Of a stretch of DNA of 50,971 nucleotides, positions 9,043 to 18,589 are shown piece after piece. The position numbers were made by a program, and so were the translations under genes. The DNA is from Candidatus Blautia stercoripullorum. GTDB lineage: Bacteria; Bacillota; Clostridia; Lachnospirales; Lachnospiraceae. Numbering within the stretch: the first letter of the stretch is position 1; each line of letters opens with the position of its first letter. The notes beneath the pieces are model-generated. The model was not told the DNA's origin. It ran no database searches and saw only the letters and a program-made list of their open reading frames with translations. The DNA is taken from positions 1-50,971 of the forward strand of contig DWUX01000007.1 in NCBI GenBank assembly GCA_019120545.1. Direction: 5' to 3'.

Positions 9043-9712
9043 TTTTTTCCTCCTTTTCTCCGAAAAGTCCGGAGTCATAGTCTTTTTCATTTTCCGCCGT
9101 TTCCTCAGAAATATATCTCTGGAAGATCTTATTCAAAAATATGGCATTGATTCTGGCTGTAAGTGAAAATCCAACGGCCACATAAACCGGCGTGGCAAGT
9201 GCCATCGTTACACTTCCAAAAACAATACAGACTGCCGGAATCATGTTCAATACCAGCATAATAATCGTAAAGGGAAAATGCCGGACTGCCATGTACCCGG
9301 CGTTCTTGAATATATTTTTTACCGTATTTTCAAATCGGGCCTGCACAGCGAATACATATGTAAACACCATTCCCCATATAAAAGTCAAAGCGCCTACCGC
9401 TATATTAAGAAGACTCCACATATTTTTCGCCACCATCAGATCAAAAGTCAGCAAAATGCCTGTGGCAAGCATGATCAGCCAGATTCCTGTGCTTTTCTTC
9501 CATTCTTCTTTCCATGCCGAGAAATATTCCTTTGCCACATAAACGCATTCTTTTCTCTCCATCCGCAGTGTTACCCGGTACATGGCAGAAAGAGACATTC
9601 CAATAGTCACTATCGGAATACTTGTTATAATAAACAGCACATTTAATATAAGGATATCTCCCACTCTGCCCATAAATCCGAAAAACGGATTATCAATCCC
9701 GAACCTTTTCAT
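9020..9712 (-). CDS. YesL family (DUF624) membrane protein
   Basis: A 230-residue integral membrane protein of the YesL/DUF624 family, with the typical N-terminal FFGFMGRVGDILILNVLFII and about five hydrophobic segments. The C-terminal tail is charged and cytosolic. YesL proteins sit beside carbohydrate ABC transporters and glycosidases in Firmicutes; their biochemical role is not established. The start at 9712 follows GGGAGATGAAAG; the ORF-track start adds 13 residues without a better ribosome site. Its 3' end overlaps the CE2-like gene. Confidence 0.8.
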   Translation of the reverse strand: MKRFGIDNPFFGFMGRVGDILILNVLFIITSIPIVTIGMSLSAMYRVTLRMERKECVYVAKEYFSAWKEEWKKSTGIWLIMLATGILLTFDLMVAKNMWSLLNIAVGALTFIWGMVFTYVFAVQARFENTVKNIFKNAGYMAVRHFPFTIIMLVLNMIPAVCIVFGSVTMALATPVYVAVGFSLTARINAIFLNKIFQRYISEETAENEKDYDSGLFGEKEEKNADHARA

Positions 9713-9763
9713 TCTTTCATCTCCCAAAAATCTTCTATTTTCCTTAATCAAATATAAAATCTA

Positions 9764-10396
9764 TTACTTTCGAATAAAGTCAAGAAATGCCTGACATTCT
9801 TCCTCATTCTTGCCGGTATCCGGAAAGGCAAGAAGAAGAGGCTCTCCTGTCTTATTTTCCAGATATCCTGAAAGTTTCGTATTTTCCACTTCTACCGCTG
9901 TAGCAATTCCTTTATCTCTATATAAAGTAAATCCTTCTGTATTCCAGCCTTCGAGATTCCTGAAAGTTCCTCCCAGCTTCTCACAGTACTTATAAAAGCT
10001 TTCAGGCAAAACAACTGCGTCCAGCTCTCCATTCTGCCATTTAAAGAAAAATTTTTCATAAGAACTCTCATTAATCCCCTCCGGTTCAATATCTCCATAG
10101 GCTATATTAAAGTCTGAATTAATCTCCATCCGTTTTTCGTCAATTCCTGAAACAGCAGAGAAATCTTTTTCTATTTCTTCATCTCTGGTAAAATTTATTT
10201 CCTGATTCACCAGCGCACAGGTAAAAAGAGGGGGAGCCTCCCTAAAACCAAAATGTATAATAAGAAAAAGAATCAGACATATAGCTCCGATCATTCCCAA
10301 TATGTGATACCAGTAATACGTCAGAATATATTCTCCTTTTTCCCTTCGGTTCATTCCGGCGGTATTTTTTCTGATCTCTCTGATATAATGTCCCAT
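9764..10396 (-). CDS. Membrane-anchored protein of unknown function
   Basis: A 210-residue protein I cannot assign to a family. Residues 1-30 are basic, residues 31-51 form one strong membrane helix, and the rest is a soluble, acidic, probably extracellular domain (charge rule: Arg/Lys-rich N-terminus inside). It sits directly upstream of YesL on the same strand, about 50 bp apart, and after a terminator that closes the phosphorylase operon, so the two may be a membrane pair at the head of their own transcription unit. AGGAGAGG precedes the start. The segment is more AT-rich than the esterase genes downstream. Confidence 0.6.
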   Translation of the reverse strand: MGHYIREIRKNTAGMNRREKGEYILTYYWYHILGMIGAICLILFLIIHFGFREAPPLFTCALVNQEINFTRDEEIEKDFSAVSGIDEKRMEINSDFNIAYGDIEPEGINESSYEKFFFKWQNGELDAVVLPESFYKYCEKLGGTFRNLEGWNTEGFTLYRDKGIATAVEVENTKLSGYLENKTGEPLLLAFPDTGKNEEECQAFLDFIRK

Positions 10397-10450
10397 GACT
10401 ATCAGCCTCTCCTGATTCTTTTTTAGATTTCTAATTTAATTTGTCTTTTA

Positions 10451-10495
10451 AAAAAAAGCAGCGGTCTTGAACCGGTATGTCCTTACCGCTGCTTT
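10451..10495 (-). terminator. Rho-independent terminator after the GH130_1 gene
   Basis: On the minus strand AAAGCAGCGGT pairs with ACCGCTGCTTT and is followed by a run of Ts. It lies right after the stop of the GH130_1 gene and ends the importer-phosphorylase operon. The downstream YesL unit would then need its own promoter in 10397-10450, where I see only AT-rich sequence and no convincing -35/-10 pair. Confidence 0.85.
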
Positions 10496-10513
10496 GATTC
10501 TGCATGTATAATC

Positions 10514-11695
10514 TTATTGATTATTCTCTGACTTCAGCAGTTCTAAGTTTTTATGGATCAGTTCACATCTCTGTTTTACGCAATCCGAAGACCTTAAAGG
10601 ATCTTTCGGCGTATGGAACAGATAATCTTCCATCTTATCGATAGTAGTTGTTGCCACATGCATCCTTGTATCACAGGATGCATAGTATATATAAATATCG
10701 CCATTTTCCTTTGCAATAGCCCCGTTTGTAAATACAACGTTGGAGACATCTCCTACCCTCTCAGAGCCAAGAGGCACAAGAAATACTCCAGAGGGCTCTG
10801 CGATCACCTGATCAGGATGTTCAAGATCCGTGCCGAATGCATAGAGTACATAGCGCAGTCCTGCTGCTGTATTTCGTACTCCGTGGGCAATATGGATCCA
10901 GCATTTGCTGCCCCGGATCGGTACGGCGCCCGCGCCGTTCTTTGATTCCGTCAAAGTATGATAAATACGTCTGCTGATAATCTTTTCTTCATCAATCACA
11001 GCATGCTCAATATCATCACACAGTCCGAATCCGATTCCTCCGCCTGACCCTGTTTCGATAAATCCATCCATAGGCCGGGTGTAAAAAGCATATTTCCCAT
11101 CTACAAATTCCGGATGAAGGGCTACGTTTCTCTGCTGGGGAGAACGAAGGGTCTTCAGATTATCCAGACGCTCCCAGGTTTTCAGATCCTTTGTACGAAC
11201 GATGCCTGCCGCCGCCACTGCTGCGGAAAGATCCGGGTTCTCCTGATCCTTGCTTTCGGAACAGAATACCCCATAAATCCATCCATCTTCATGTTTTGTA
11301 AGCCGCATATCGTAGACGTTAGTCTCCTCCGGGCAGGTATCCGGAAGTACTACCGGATAATCCCAAAAATGAAATCCGTCAATTCCGCTGTCGCTTTCTG
11401 CCACTGCAAAAAAGGACTTTCTGTCATTCCCTTCCACACGGACAACAAGATAATATTTCCCGTTCAGTTCTATGGCTCCTGAATTCATGACCGCATTAAT
11501 GCCCAGCCTCTCCATAAAATAGGGATTTGTCTCTTTATTCAGATCATATCTCCAGTGGACCGGAGCAAAATCTCTTGTCAGCACGGGAAACTCATATCTC
11601 TCATAAATTCCATTATAGAAATCCGTCTTGCGGTTTTTTCTTTCTATCAGACGGTCTACTTTTGCCTTTTCTACATAATACTGCTCATGTAACAT
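10514..11695 (-). CDS. GH130_1 beta-1,4-mannosylglucose phosphorylase
   Basis: A 393-residue five-bladed propeller phosphorylase of GH130 subfamily 1, judged by length and by the N-terminal extension before the first blade. The proton-donating Asp is D129 in NVYDMRLTK. The family splits mannosyl-beta-1,4-glucose with phosphate into mannose 1-phosphate and glucose. Its substrate would be made by the epimerase encoded just upstream, which turns mannobiose into mannosylglucose. The stop of the epimerase overlaps this start by 11 bp and CAGGAGG lies in front, so the two are probably co-translated. Cytosolic. Confidence 0.9.
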   Translation of the reverse strand: MLHEQYYVEKAKVDRLIERKNRKTDFYNGIYERYEFPVLTRDFAPVHWRYDLNKETNPYFMERLGINAVMNSGAIELNGKYYLVVRVEGNDRKSFFAVAESDSGIDGFHFWDYPVVLPDTCPEETNVYDMRLTKHEDGWIYGVFCSESKDQENPDLSAAVAAAGIVRTKDLKTWERLDNLKTLRSPQQRNVALHPEFVDGKYAFYTRPMDGFIETGSGGGIGFGLCDDIEHAVIDEEKIISRRIYHTLTESKNGAGAVPIRGSKCWIHIAHGVRNTAAGLRYVLYAFGTDLEHPDQVIAEPSGVFLVPLGSERVGDVSNVVFTNGAIAKENGDIYIYYASCDTRMHVATTTIDKMEDYLFHTPKDPLRSSDCVKQRCELIHKNLELLKSENNQ

Positions 11696-12878
11696 TCTCT
11701 GTCCTCCTGATAACTTCCATACACATCCTTCCGTTGTGATACGGGCATTTCCATGGCTCTACCACAGGCTTGTCAAGAGGATTTCCTTCCTGATCCACTG
11801 CCCAGAACCACTCAGATCCGGCTCTGTGATCTACTATTTTTTCCTTGATATATTTCCATATATCTTCTGCCGCCTCCAGATATTCCCTGTGTTCCGGGGA
11901 TCTCTGCCATCCGTTTAGAAATCCTACTACAGCTTCCGCCTGAACCCACCAGACCCTTGTGGTATCTACCATTCCATTTTCTGCTTCATTTACAAGAGAA
12001 TGGCCGATATACGCACGTTCATAAATATTCTTTGTGATCTCTTTTGTGATCGGGCTCAGCCGCTCCTTATATACCGGATCTCCCAGAATATCCAGCCCCC
12101 GGTCTACCAGCCATGCCGTCTCAATATCATGGCCATAAGAATACAGGTCAATAAGACTGTTCCATTTTCTGTCAAAAAACACTTCCTGCCTTCCCAGATC
12201 ACGGTTATAGATTTTCTTCTCCACCAGATCCAGCATAAATTTTATCTTTTCTTCCACTTCCGGAGCTTTTGTCACCCGGTAAAATTCTGTATAGGCTTCA
12301 AAAACATGAAGCAGCGTATTCATCGTTTTTTCTGCCATAACCCCGTTTTCTGAAAGTTTGTCATTATCTTCCGGCTCAAACCGGATATTAAAAGCTTCCA
12401 GATATCCATATTCATCCCTGCATCTGGTCTCGATCAGGTGATACAGATCCCAGGCCAGTTCCAACGCTTCCCTGTCTCCCGACGCATCATAATAAGAAGA
12501 CAGGGCATACATAGCAAAAGCCTGATTATAAGTATGCTTGGTTGTATCTTCTGGTTTTCCATCATAGGAAAGGGACCAGTAGACACCCCCGTTTTCACGG
12601 TCCACACACCTGTCTTTTAAAAAGTTCCACCCATGTTCTGCTTCTTGGAGAAGACTTTTCTCCCCCAGAAGCAGATACGCATTGGAAAAGAACCACAGGA
12701 TCCGGCTGTTCAGGATACAGCCTTTTACCGCCTTCTTGTCCAGTACCAGATCATAGCCAAGCCATCCGTAATACCCGCCGTACTCCTCATCCCTCAGACT
12801 TTTCCAAAAGGGAATGATCCTCTCTGTCAGATGTTTTTTTACATCATCTGCAAATGTTCTGATGTCCTGCATAATCAT
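11685..12878 (-). CDS. Cellobiose/mannobiose 2-epimerase (AGE family)
   Basis: A 397-residue (alpha/alpha)6-barrel epimerase of the N-acylglucosamine 2-epimerase superfamily, cellobiose 2-epimerase branch. Visible landmarks are [43 protein letters not shown] and the C-terminal [15 protein letters not shown], which carry the conserved His and Trp residues. It epimerises the reducing-end sugar of beta-1,4-mannobiose to glucose, giving mannosylglucose for the GH130_1 enzyme. Its start overlaps the GH130_2 stop by 4 bp (ATGA). An in-frame Met two codons later is an alternative start. Confidence 0.9.
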   Translation of the reverse strand: MIMQDIRTFADDVKKHLTERIIPFWKSLRDEEYGGYYGWLGYDLVLDKKAVKGCILNSRILWFFSNAYLLLGEKSLLQEAEHGWNFLKDRCVDRENGGVYWSLSYDGKPEDTTKHTYNQAFAMYALSSYYDASGDREALELAWDLYHLIETRCRDEYGYLEAFNIRFEPEDNDKLSENGVMAEKTMNTLLHVFEAYTEFYRVTKAPEVEEKIKFMLDLVEKKIYNRDLGRQEVFFDRKWNSLIDLYSYGHDIETAWLVDRGLDILGDPVYKERLSPITKEITKNIYERAYIGHSLVNEAENGMVDTTRVWWVQAEAVVGFLNGWQRSPEHREYLEAAEDIWKYIKEKIVDHRAGSEWFWAVDQEGNPLDKPVVEPWKCPYHNGRMCMEVIRRTENVT

Positions 12879-13900
12879 CGTCTTCCTATCTCTGAATCAC
12901 TTTCTCTCACCACAGAATGCTCTTTAATATAAGAAACCACCTCATCTGCTGTAGTAAAGGCAAGTCCCACATAAGAGTCTGCTGCGCCATAGTAAATGGC
13001 AATCCTTCCGGTAGCTCCGTCATGGATCGTAGCACATGGGAAAGTTACATTTGGTACAAAACCTCTTTCCTCATACCATTTCTCAGGTGTAAGCAGAAAG
13101 TTTTCACAGCGGTATTTCACTACAGAAGGATTGTCAATATCCAGGATAGCGCCTCCGATACTGTATACATAGCCATTGCATGTACCTGTTACACCATGAT
13201 AGAAAAGAAGCCAGCCTTCACTTGTCTCAATAGGAGCAGCTCCTCCCCCGATTTTTACAGACTCCCACCATTCCGGGCTTTTTCCCATAACATGGCGGTG
13301 TTTTCCCCAGTAGACCATATCCGGACTTTCGGAAAGGAAAATATCACCAAAAGGTGTGTGGCCGCTGTCACTTGGTCTTGAAAGAAGTACAAAATTTCCG
13401 TTTATTTTTCTTGGAAACAGTACCGCATTTCTGTTAAATGGGAGAAAAGGATTTTCAATTCTTGTAAATGTCTTAAAGTCCGTCGTCTTCGCCATGCCGA
13501 TAGACGCACCGTAGAAATCCTGGCACCACATGATATAATACACGCCTTCTACTTCCACAAGTCTGGGATCATACGCATATACAGGCATAAAATCTCTGCC
13601 TTCTTCGTCTTTAAAAGGAATCTTGTCTTTTTCAAAATCCCAGTGGATACCGTCATTACTTCTCCCAAGATATATATAGGGAATCCCATTAATCTGCTCT
13701 CCTCTGAAAACTCCGATAAATCCATCCTCATAGGGAATTACCGCACTGTTGAAAATGCGGGCTACGCCTTCTACAGGATTCCGTCCGATTACCGGGTTTT
13801 CACTGTACCTCCACAGGGGCATCCATGTCTTTGCATCTGCAGGACGATCCTGCCAGGGCATATTGGGTACACTCCCTCCGATAATTTTCACATTGCTCAT
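12875..13900 (-). CDS. GH130_2 beta-1,4-mannooligosaccharide phosphorylase
   Basis: A 341-residue GH130 phosphorylase of the shorter subfamily 2 type. The likely catalytic Asp is D111 in AYDPRLVEV. Subfamily 2 acts on manno-oligosaccharides of two or more units, removing the non-reducing mannose as mannose 1-phosphate with phosphate. It would work on imported, deacetylated chains before the epimerase and GH130_1 handle the last disaccharide. CGGAGG precedes the ATG at 13900, and the gene follows the MalG-type permease by 30 bp. Cytosolic, no signal. Confidence 0.9.
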   Translation of the reverse strand: MSNVKIIGGSVPNMPWQDRPADAKTWMPLWRYSENPVIGRNPVEGVARIFNSAVIPYEDGFIGVFRGEQINGIPYIYLGRSNDGIHWDFEKDKIPFKDEEGRDFMPVYAYDPRLVEVEGVYYIMWCQDFYGASIGMAKTTDFKTFTRIENPFLPFNRNAVLFPRKINGNFVLLSRPSDSGHTPFGDIFLSESPDMVYWGKHRHVMGKSPEWWESVKIGGGAAPIETSEGWLLFYHGVTGTCNGYVYSIGGAILDIDNPSVVKYRCENFLLTPEKWYEERGFVPNVTFPCATIHDGATGRIAIYYGAADSYVGLAFTTADEVVSYIKEHSVVRESDSEIGRR

Positions 13901-13930
13901 AAATAACCTCCGTATAATAAGTTTTGAACT

Positions 13931-14773
13931 CTAGCCTTTTACTGCTCCTGCTGCCATTCCTCCGTACACCTGTTTCTGGAAGATCAGGAAGAGGATAAAG
14001 ATAGGGATAATGGTGATCAGTACGCCGGCGCAGATATAGTTGTACTGATTTCCATAAGGTCCTGTAAACGCATACAGGGCCGTAGATATAGTTCTCAATT
14101 CCTTTGTCTGCAGATACAGATTGGACATATAGTACTCGTTATACACGCTTACTCCTTTTAATACCAATGATGTCACAATAGCAGGTTTCAGAAGAGGAAA
14201 CAGAATTTTGAAAAATACGCCGAAATATGTACATCCATCCATGATCGCCGATTCATCAAGAGATACCGGAAGATTCTCGAAAAACTGCAGGAAAATATAG
14301 ATGGAAATAATATCCGTCCCCATCAGCACGATCATATATCCATATAAATGGTTGATGAATCCTAAAGAATACATGATCTGATAAACCGTTACCTGTGTAG
14401 CGATTCCCGGGATCAGAGACGCAAACATAAACAGGTTCTGGATTACCCCATTGCCCGGGAACTTAAACCGGTTCAGCACATAGGCCAGCATAGCGCTGAT
14501 AAAAATAGAGCAGGTAAGAACCACCACAAGAATGATCGCTGTATTAGCAAATCCCCGAAGCATATTTGCCTGTTTAAACGCTATGGAAAAATTTTCAAAC
14601 ATCCACTGGGTAGGCAGATCTAGAACCGATGTAGTATTATATTCTTCCGTCGTTTTGAACGCAGTGAATACACACACTATAACCGGAAGCAGAGAAATAA
14701 CCGCAGCGCCAACAAGCATTACATATTTAAACAAAGTAAAAAAGATAGTTCCGATTTTTATCTGCCGTTTCAT
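13931..14773 (-). CDS. ABC sugar permease, MalG type
   Basis: A 280-residue inner-membrane subunit of a carbohydrate importer (CUT1 class, BPD_transp_1). About six membrane helices are visible, with the coupling motif region ESAIMDGCTYFGVFFKILFP (EAA-like loop) at about residues 193-212 that docks to an ATPase. It partners the MalF-type subunit, overlapping it by 4 bp. The substrate is inferred to be beta-mannooligosaccharides from the neighbouring genes. No ATPase gene is present in the locus, so an MsmK-like shared ATPase encoded elsewhere must be assumed. Confidence 0.9.
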   Translation of the reverse strand: MKRQIKIGTIFFTLFKYVMLVGAAVISLLPVIVCVFTAFKTTEEYNTTSVLDLPTQWMFENFSIAFKQANMLRGFANTAIILVVVLTCSIFISAMLAYVLNRFKFPGNGVIQNLFMFASLIPGIATQVTVYQIMYSLGFINHLYGYMIVLMGTDIISIYIFLQFFENLPVSLDESAIMDGCTYFGVFFKILFPLLKPAIVTSLVLKGVSVYNEYYMSNLYLQTKELRTISTALYAFTGPYGNQYNYICAGVLITIIPIFILFLIFQKQVYGGMAAGAVKG

Positions 14774-15795
14774 GCTGTCTGTCCTCCCTTCCCATTCTGG
14801 GCCATTTTCTTTGCCGCTTTTTCCGCTCTTTTTCTCTTTCGTACTGCTGCCTTGGACTCATCGGAAGTTCCATCGTCAAAGGCATATTTAAAGAACAGTT
14901 TCTGGGCCACTGTACAGATAATTATGATCGCCAGCAGCACAATAGCCATGGCACAGGCCAGCCCTACCTTCTGATTTTCATGGGCAATACGGTTCATGAT
15001 AACAAAATAAGTGCCGGTTCCCATTGTACCGTTTGTAATAACATATGGAGGTTCAAACGCACTGAGAGAACCGCTGATGGAAAGGATCAGATTCAGGACC
15101 ACAATAGATTTAATGCTGGGAAGGATGATATAACGGAACTGATGCCATTTATTTGCACCGTCCAGTGATGCAGCCTCATAAAGGTCAGAATCTACGGACA
15201 TCATTGCTCCCAAAAACAGAATCATATTCTGTCCTGTGTATCTCCACACAGAGGTAGCCGCAAGAGCGATATTATTAATCTTTTGATCTTGAAGCCACAT
15301 AGGAATATCTTCAAGATCCATTCCCAGCAGCTGAAGCAGAGAATCAAGGACAAAACCTCTTGCATAGAAAAATTTAAAAATAAATCCTACGGCGATACCG
15401 CAGATCAGATAAGGAAAGAACATTGCGCCTTTAAAAAAGCTGGCACCCTTTACTTTAAAGACCATAAGAGACGCGAAGAACAGTGCCAGCGCAAGCTGTA
15501 CAACCGCTCCGCCCATGTAGTAAAGGCTGACAAATAAAGAGCCAAAAATATCATCTCTTTGGAATACGTCTATGTAATTTTTAAGACCTACAAAGGTTCT
15601 TTCCCCGATATATTTCATATCGTAGAAACTGAACTGCACCATTTTTATAAAAGGCACATAAGTAAAAACAACCAAAAGGAGCAAAGGAATAAACATGAAC
15701 AGAACGATCACCAGAATTCTCTGTCCTTCTCTCCTTTTCATCAGCCCTGTCAATCCACCTTTTTTCTTGGGAACTGCAGCTTCCTGTTTACTCAT
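14770..15795 (-). CDS. ABC sugar permease, MalF type
   Basis: A 341-residue inner-membrane subunit of the CUT1-class importer. I take the start at 15795 (MSKQEAAVPKKKGG) because AGAGAGGAGA lies upstream; the ORF-track start adds 39 residues that overlap the binding-protein gene. The EAA-like loop YEAASLDGANKWHQFRYIIL is present, as are about six membrane helices. The C-terminal tail is very basic. It forms a heterodimer with the MalG-type protein. A GC hairpin between the binding-protein gene and this gene would make permease levels lower than binding-protein levels, as usual for such operons. Confidence 0.9.
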   Translation of the reverse strand: MSKQEAAVPKKKGGLTGLMKRREGQRILVIVLFMFIPLLLLVVFTYVPFIKMVQFSFYDMKYIGERTFVGLKNYIDVFQRDDIFGSLFVSLYYMGGAVVQLALALFFASLMVFKVKGASFFKGAMFFPYLICGIAVGFIFKFFYARGFVLDSLLQLLGMDLEDIPMWLQDQKINNIALAATSVWRYTGQNMILFLGAMMSVDSDLYEAASLDGANKWHQFRYIILPSIKSIVVLNLILSISGSLSAFEPPYVITNGTMGTGTYFVIMNRIAHENQKVGLACAMAIVLLAIIIICTVAQKLFFKYAFDDGTSDESKAAVRKRKRAEKAAKKMAQNGKGGQTA

Positions 15796-15822
15796 AATAT
15801 TCTCCTCTCTTGACTGAGAAAA

Positions 15823-15840
15823 GGCGGCCGTAAGACCGCC
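15823..15840 (-). terminator. Attenuating hairpin between binding-protein and permease genes
   Basis: On the minus strand GGCGGTC-TTAC-GGCCGCC is followed by TTTTC. Its position in the 59-bp gap fits a partial terminator that sets a high binding-protein to permease ratio. Confidence 0.55.
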
Positions 15841-15854
15841 CTTCCCTGTACGTC

Positions 15855-17240
15855 TTACATGTTGACGTCCACACCTAACGCTTCCTGGGCAGCAGACCAC
15901 TGAGCGTTCCACTCGTCAATTACTTCGTCTAAGGTTTTACTTCCATACAGAGCACACTCCAGCAGATAGCAGTTAGGATAATCGTCATTGTTGATTCCTA
16001 CTTCACTTTGATTATTCACATCATTAAATAATGTTTCCTCACCTTTCACTGGAGGATTGTCAGACAGAAGTTCTACACCTTCAAAATCAGCCAGTGCATC
16101 TGGAAGATCTTCTCCTTTAAGAGCCGGGATACTTCCCTCGTCTTCATATATAGAAGAATCTTCGATAAGCCATTTCAGATAAACCATTGCTGCGATCTGG
16201 TTGTCGCTGCTTGACTGATTGTTAATACCAAATGAATAGTTTCCGCCTGCTCCTGCATACTGTTTTCCGTCTACTGTAATAGGGAATGGCATATATCCTA
16301 CATCTTCCGGTGTGTCTCCCGCGTCTTTACACTGCTGTACCGCCCAGGAGCCAAGTACCATCGTGGCGATCTCTCCATTATTGATTCTGGCCTTAGAAGA
16401 TTCCCAGTCGCTGCTGGCTGGATCCTCTTCAACAAGTTTTCTTGCAACAGACTCATAGCAGGTATAATAAACTGCGTAAGGACCTGTCATATCATCTCTT
16501 TTTGCAAAAGGATCTTTCATATGCACAATGTCATGGTTCATAAAGTCCGGATTTCCTGTTGCCGCAATACCAATATAGGCATCCCATGCTCCCATAGGCC
16601 ATCCTGCTGAAAAATTGGTATACAGAGGAATAGCATCTGTATTATCTTTAATGATCTGGAGATCATCTAAAAACTCATCCGGGGTCTTAGGCAATTCTGT
16701 AATTCCCGCATCTGCCCAAACTTTCTTGTTATACACTACTCCGTTGGCTGTACCGCCGTTGGCGATTCCATAAACTGTTCCGTCATAGGTTTTCTCGGAA
16801 ACGAAATTGTAAACAGGATCAAGGGTATCGTAGTCTCCCAAAGGAGTAAAGTAATCACTCAGTTCACTTTTATCCACACCTGTAGGGATAAAGCAAAGAT
16901 CGCCCCAGTCTCCGGTGGTCAGACGCAGTGTCAAAGATTCTTCATAATCTGTAACAGCTTCATACTCTACCTTAATGTTAGGATACAGCTCCATAAACTG
17001 ATCTGCGTATCCTGCATACACAGTATCTACAATATCTGTTCTGTTTGTCAGCACTTTAATAGATGCCTTGATGTCCTGATAATCCTCTCCGACTGTGATC
17101 TGGTCGATTGTAGGAATAGCTTCTCCGCTGGAAGAGCTTCCTTTGTCGCCTCCTCCGCCGTTGCCGCAGGCTGTCAGTGAAAATACCATCGCTGATGCCA
17201 GAGCCATTGATACTCCACGTTTTAAAGTTTGTTTTTTCAT
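15855..17240 (-). CDS. Sugar-binding lipoprotein of the mannooligosaccharide importer
   Basis: A 461-residue family 1 extracellular solute-binding protein. The signal peptide ends in the lipobox SLTAC (lipidated Cys 25), followed by a Gly/Ser linker, so it is anchored outside the membrane. Many aromatic residues (for example GSWAVQQC, SFGINNQ) fit a sugar-binding cleft. It hands oligosaccharides to the two permeases encoded downstream. The predicted ligand is beta-mannooligosaccharide or galactomanno-oligosaccharide, by analogy with the Roseburia mannan-binding protein. It is the first gene of its operon, with AGGAGG before the ATG and a good promoter just upstream. Confidence 0.9.
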   Translation of the reverse strand: MKKQTLKRGVSMALASAMVFSLTACGNGGGGDKGSSSSGEAIPTIDQITVGEDYQDIKASIKVLTNRTDIVDTVYAGYADQFMELYPNIKVEYEAVTDYEESLTLRLTTGDWGDLCFIPTGVDKSELSDYFTPLGDYDTLDPVYNFVSEKTYDGTVYGIANGGTANGVVYNKKVWADAGITELPKTPDEFLDDLQIIKDNTDAIPLYTNFSAGWPMGAWDAYIGIAATGNPDFMNHDIVHMKDPFAKRDDMTGPYAVYYTCYESVARKLVEEDPASSDWESSKARINNGEIATMVLGSWAVQQCKDAGDTPEDVGYMPFPITVDGKQYAGAGGNYSFGINNQSSSDNQIAAMVYLKWLIEDSSIYEDEGSIPALKGEDLPDALADFEGVELLSDNPPVKGEETLFNDVNNQSEVGINNDDYPNCYLLECALYGSKTLDEVIDEWNAQWSAAQEALGVDVNM

Positions 17241-17268
17241 CTTTTTTCCTCCTTTTTAAGTTATTTTA

Positions 17269-17297
17269 ATCTTATCATTAATTATTTTTAATTTCAA
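17269..17297 (-). promoter_or_regulatory. Promoter of the importer-phosphorylase operon
   Basis: On the minus strand TTGAAA (17292-17297) and TAAGAT (17269-17274) are separated by 17 bases. The expected start of transcription would lie about 20 bases before the binding-protein ATG. A TTTAAGTT motif at 17255-17262, also found upstream of GH36, overlaps the start region and could be an operator. Confidence 0.55.
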
Positions 17298-17521
17298 TAT
17301 TTAATCCATTTTTATCGTCATTTCTACTATTTAAACAGTTTTATAATTTGTTTTTTATACAAATTTAACATACTTTTTTCAAACTTTTCCAGGAATTAAA
17401 AGATTAACTCTAATTTTAGCTAACTTAAATTTATTCTTTTTTTAATCAGCGTGTTTCTTTAACATACACAACCCTTTCTGTTACGACAGACAACAGACTT
17501 TACGAATTGTCCTTTAATAAA
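17298..17521. other. AT-rich intergenic region without a gene
   Basis: I see no ORF with a ribosome site here. Two features stand out: an imperfect palindrome AATTTTAGCT/AACTTAAATT near 17412-17431 and a short inverted repeat TCTGT-TACG-ACAGA near 17478-17491. Either could bind one of the LacI regulators or a catabolite regulator; both are weak in such AT-rich DNA. Confidence 0.35.
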
Positions 17522-17562
17522 AAAGAAGCACAATTCCTGTCTTTCCAGAAACTGTGCTTCTT
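17522..17562 (-). terminator. Terminator after the tandem LacI genes
   Basis: On the minus strand GAAGCACA pairs with TGTGCTTC and is followed by TTTTTTATT. It sits 19 bp after the stop of the last LacI gene and separates the GH36-lacI-lacI operon from the importer operon. Confidence 0.85.
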
Positions 17563-17580
17563 CTTTTTCTCATTATAAAA

Positions 17581-18588
17581 TTACTTCCAGATCCTCAAAT
17601 CTTTTACGCTTTGTCTTTCTATAATCCTGCTGTCCACATATCTTGTGCCGCAGTATTTCTCTTTTCCCCGTATCTTGTCTCTCAAAATTTTCACAGCCTG
17701 TCTGGCCATTTCCTTCATATCTACATTATAGGTGGTCAGCATATCAGCAAAAGCATTTCCATACAGATAATTATCATATCCCACGATAGAAATGTCCTCG
17801 GGAACCCTATATCCTCGTTTTGTCAATTCATCGTACAGCATTCCCGCAGACCAGTCGCTGTTACAGACAAATGCCGAAGGCATATTTTCAGGGACCTCTA
17901 CTTTGCTCATTCCTACCAAAAGATCACGGTCTTCCAGGATCCATTCTTTTCTTTCCCGGATGCCCGCCTCTATCAAAGCCTTTCTGTATCCGTAATAACG
18001 ATCCAGAATATTTTCATTTGCCCGGATTGATCCAAAAAAAGCTATACCTCTGTGTCCCCTTTCCAAAAGATATCGGGTCATTTTATACATTCCCACATAG
18101 TTATTAGACATTACGGCATCGCATTTCATATTCTTCAGCTGGAAATCCAGAAGGACAATAGGGACTTCCGCCCTTTTCACAATTTTCTCCACATAAGACC
18201 GGGACATCCAGCCAATGATAACAAGGCCGGCAATAACCTTTTCCTGCATCAATTTGGGAAGCTCTTCTTTTTCTTCCATAGCAAAAGTCAGGATTTCCAG
18301 CATGGTGACATTCTGGTTTTTGGCAGCTTCGTATGCCACATTCTGATACATTGCCCAGTAAAAAGAATTTCCCACTGTAATGTATTTTTCTGAAGCTATA
18401 ACGCCTATAACATTTGCCGGATCTTTTTTATTATGTTTTTTATTATCATATCCCATTTCCCTGGCCGTCTGTTCCACCAGTTTTCTTACATCTTCACTGA
18501 CTCCCTTTTTTCCGGAAAGCGCATTGGAAACTGTAACAACACTGACTCCCACCTCTGCGGCAATATCTTTCATTTTAATATCTGCCAT
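17581..18588 (-). CDS. LacI-family transcriptional regulator (first of tandem pair)
   Basis: A 335-residue LacI-type repressor. The N-terminal helix-turn-helix reads MKDIAAEVGVSVVTVSNALS (about 6-25), followed by GKKGVSEDVRK and a sugar-binding periplasmic-protein-like domain from about residue 60. It is 1 bp downstream of its paralogue and forms the end of the GH36 operon. It likely senses a mannooligosaccharide or galactoside and controls the importer and/or GH36 promoters. The hinge lacks the usual Leu-containing intercalating stretch, as in several clostridial members. Confidence 0.88.
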   Translation of the reverse strand: MADIKMKDIAAEVGVSVVTVSNALSGKKGVSEDVRKLVEQTAREMGYDNKKHNKKDPANVIGVIASEKYITVGNSFYWAMYQNVAYEAAKNQNVTMLEILTFAMEEKEELPKLMQEKVIAGLVIIGWMSRSYVEKIVKRAEVPIVLLDFQLKNMKCDAVMSNNYVGMYKMTRYLLERGHRGIAFFGSIRANENILDRYYGYRKALIEAGIRERKEWILEDRDLLVGMSKVEVPENMPSAFVCNSDWSAGMLYDELTKRGYRVPEDISIVGYDNYLYGNAFADMLTTYNVDMKEMARQAVKILRDKIRGKEKYCGTRYVDSRIIERQSVKDLRIWK

Positions 18589-18589
18589 T

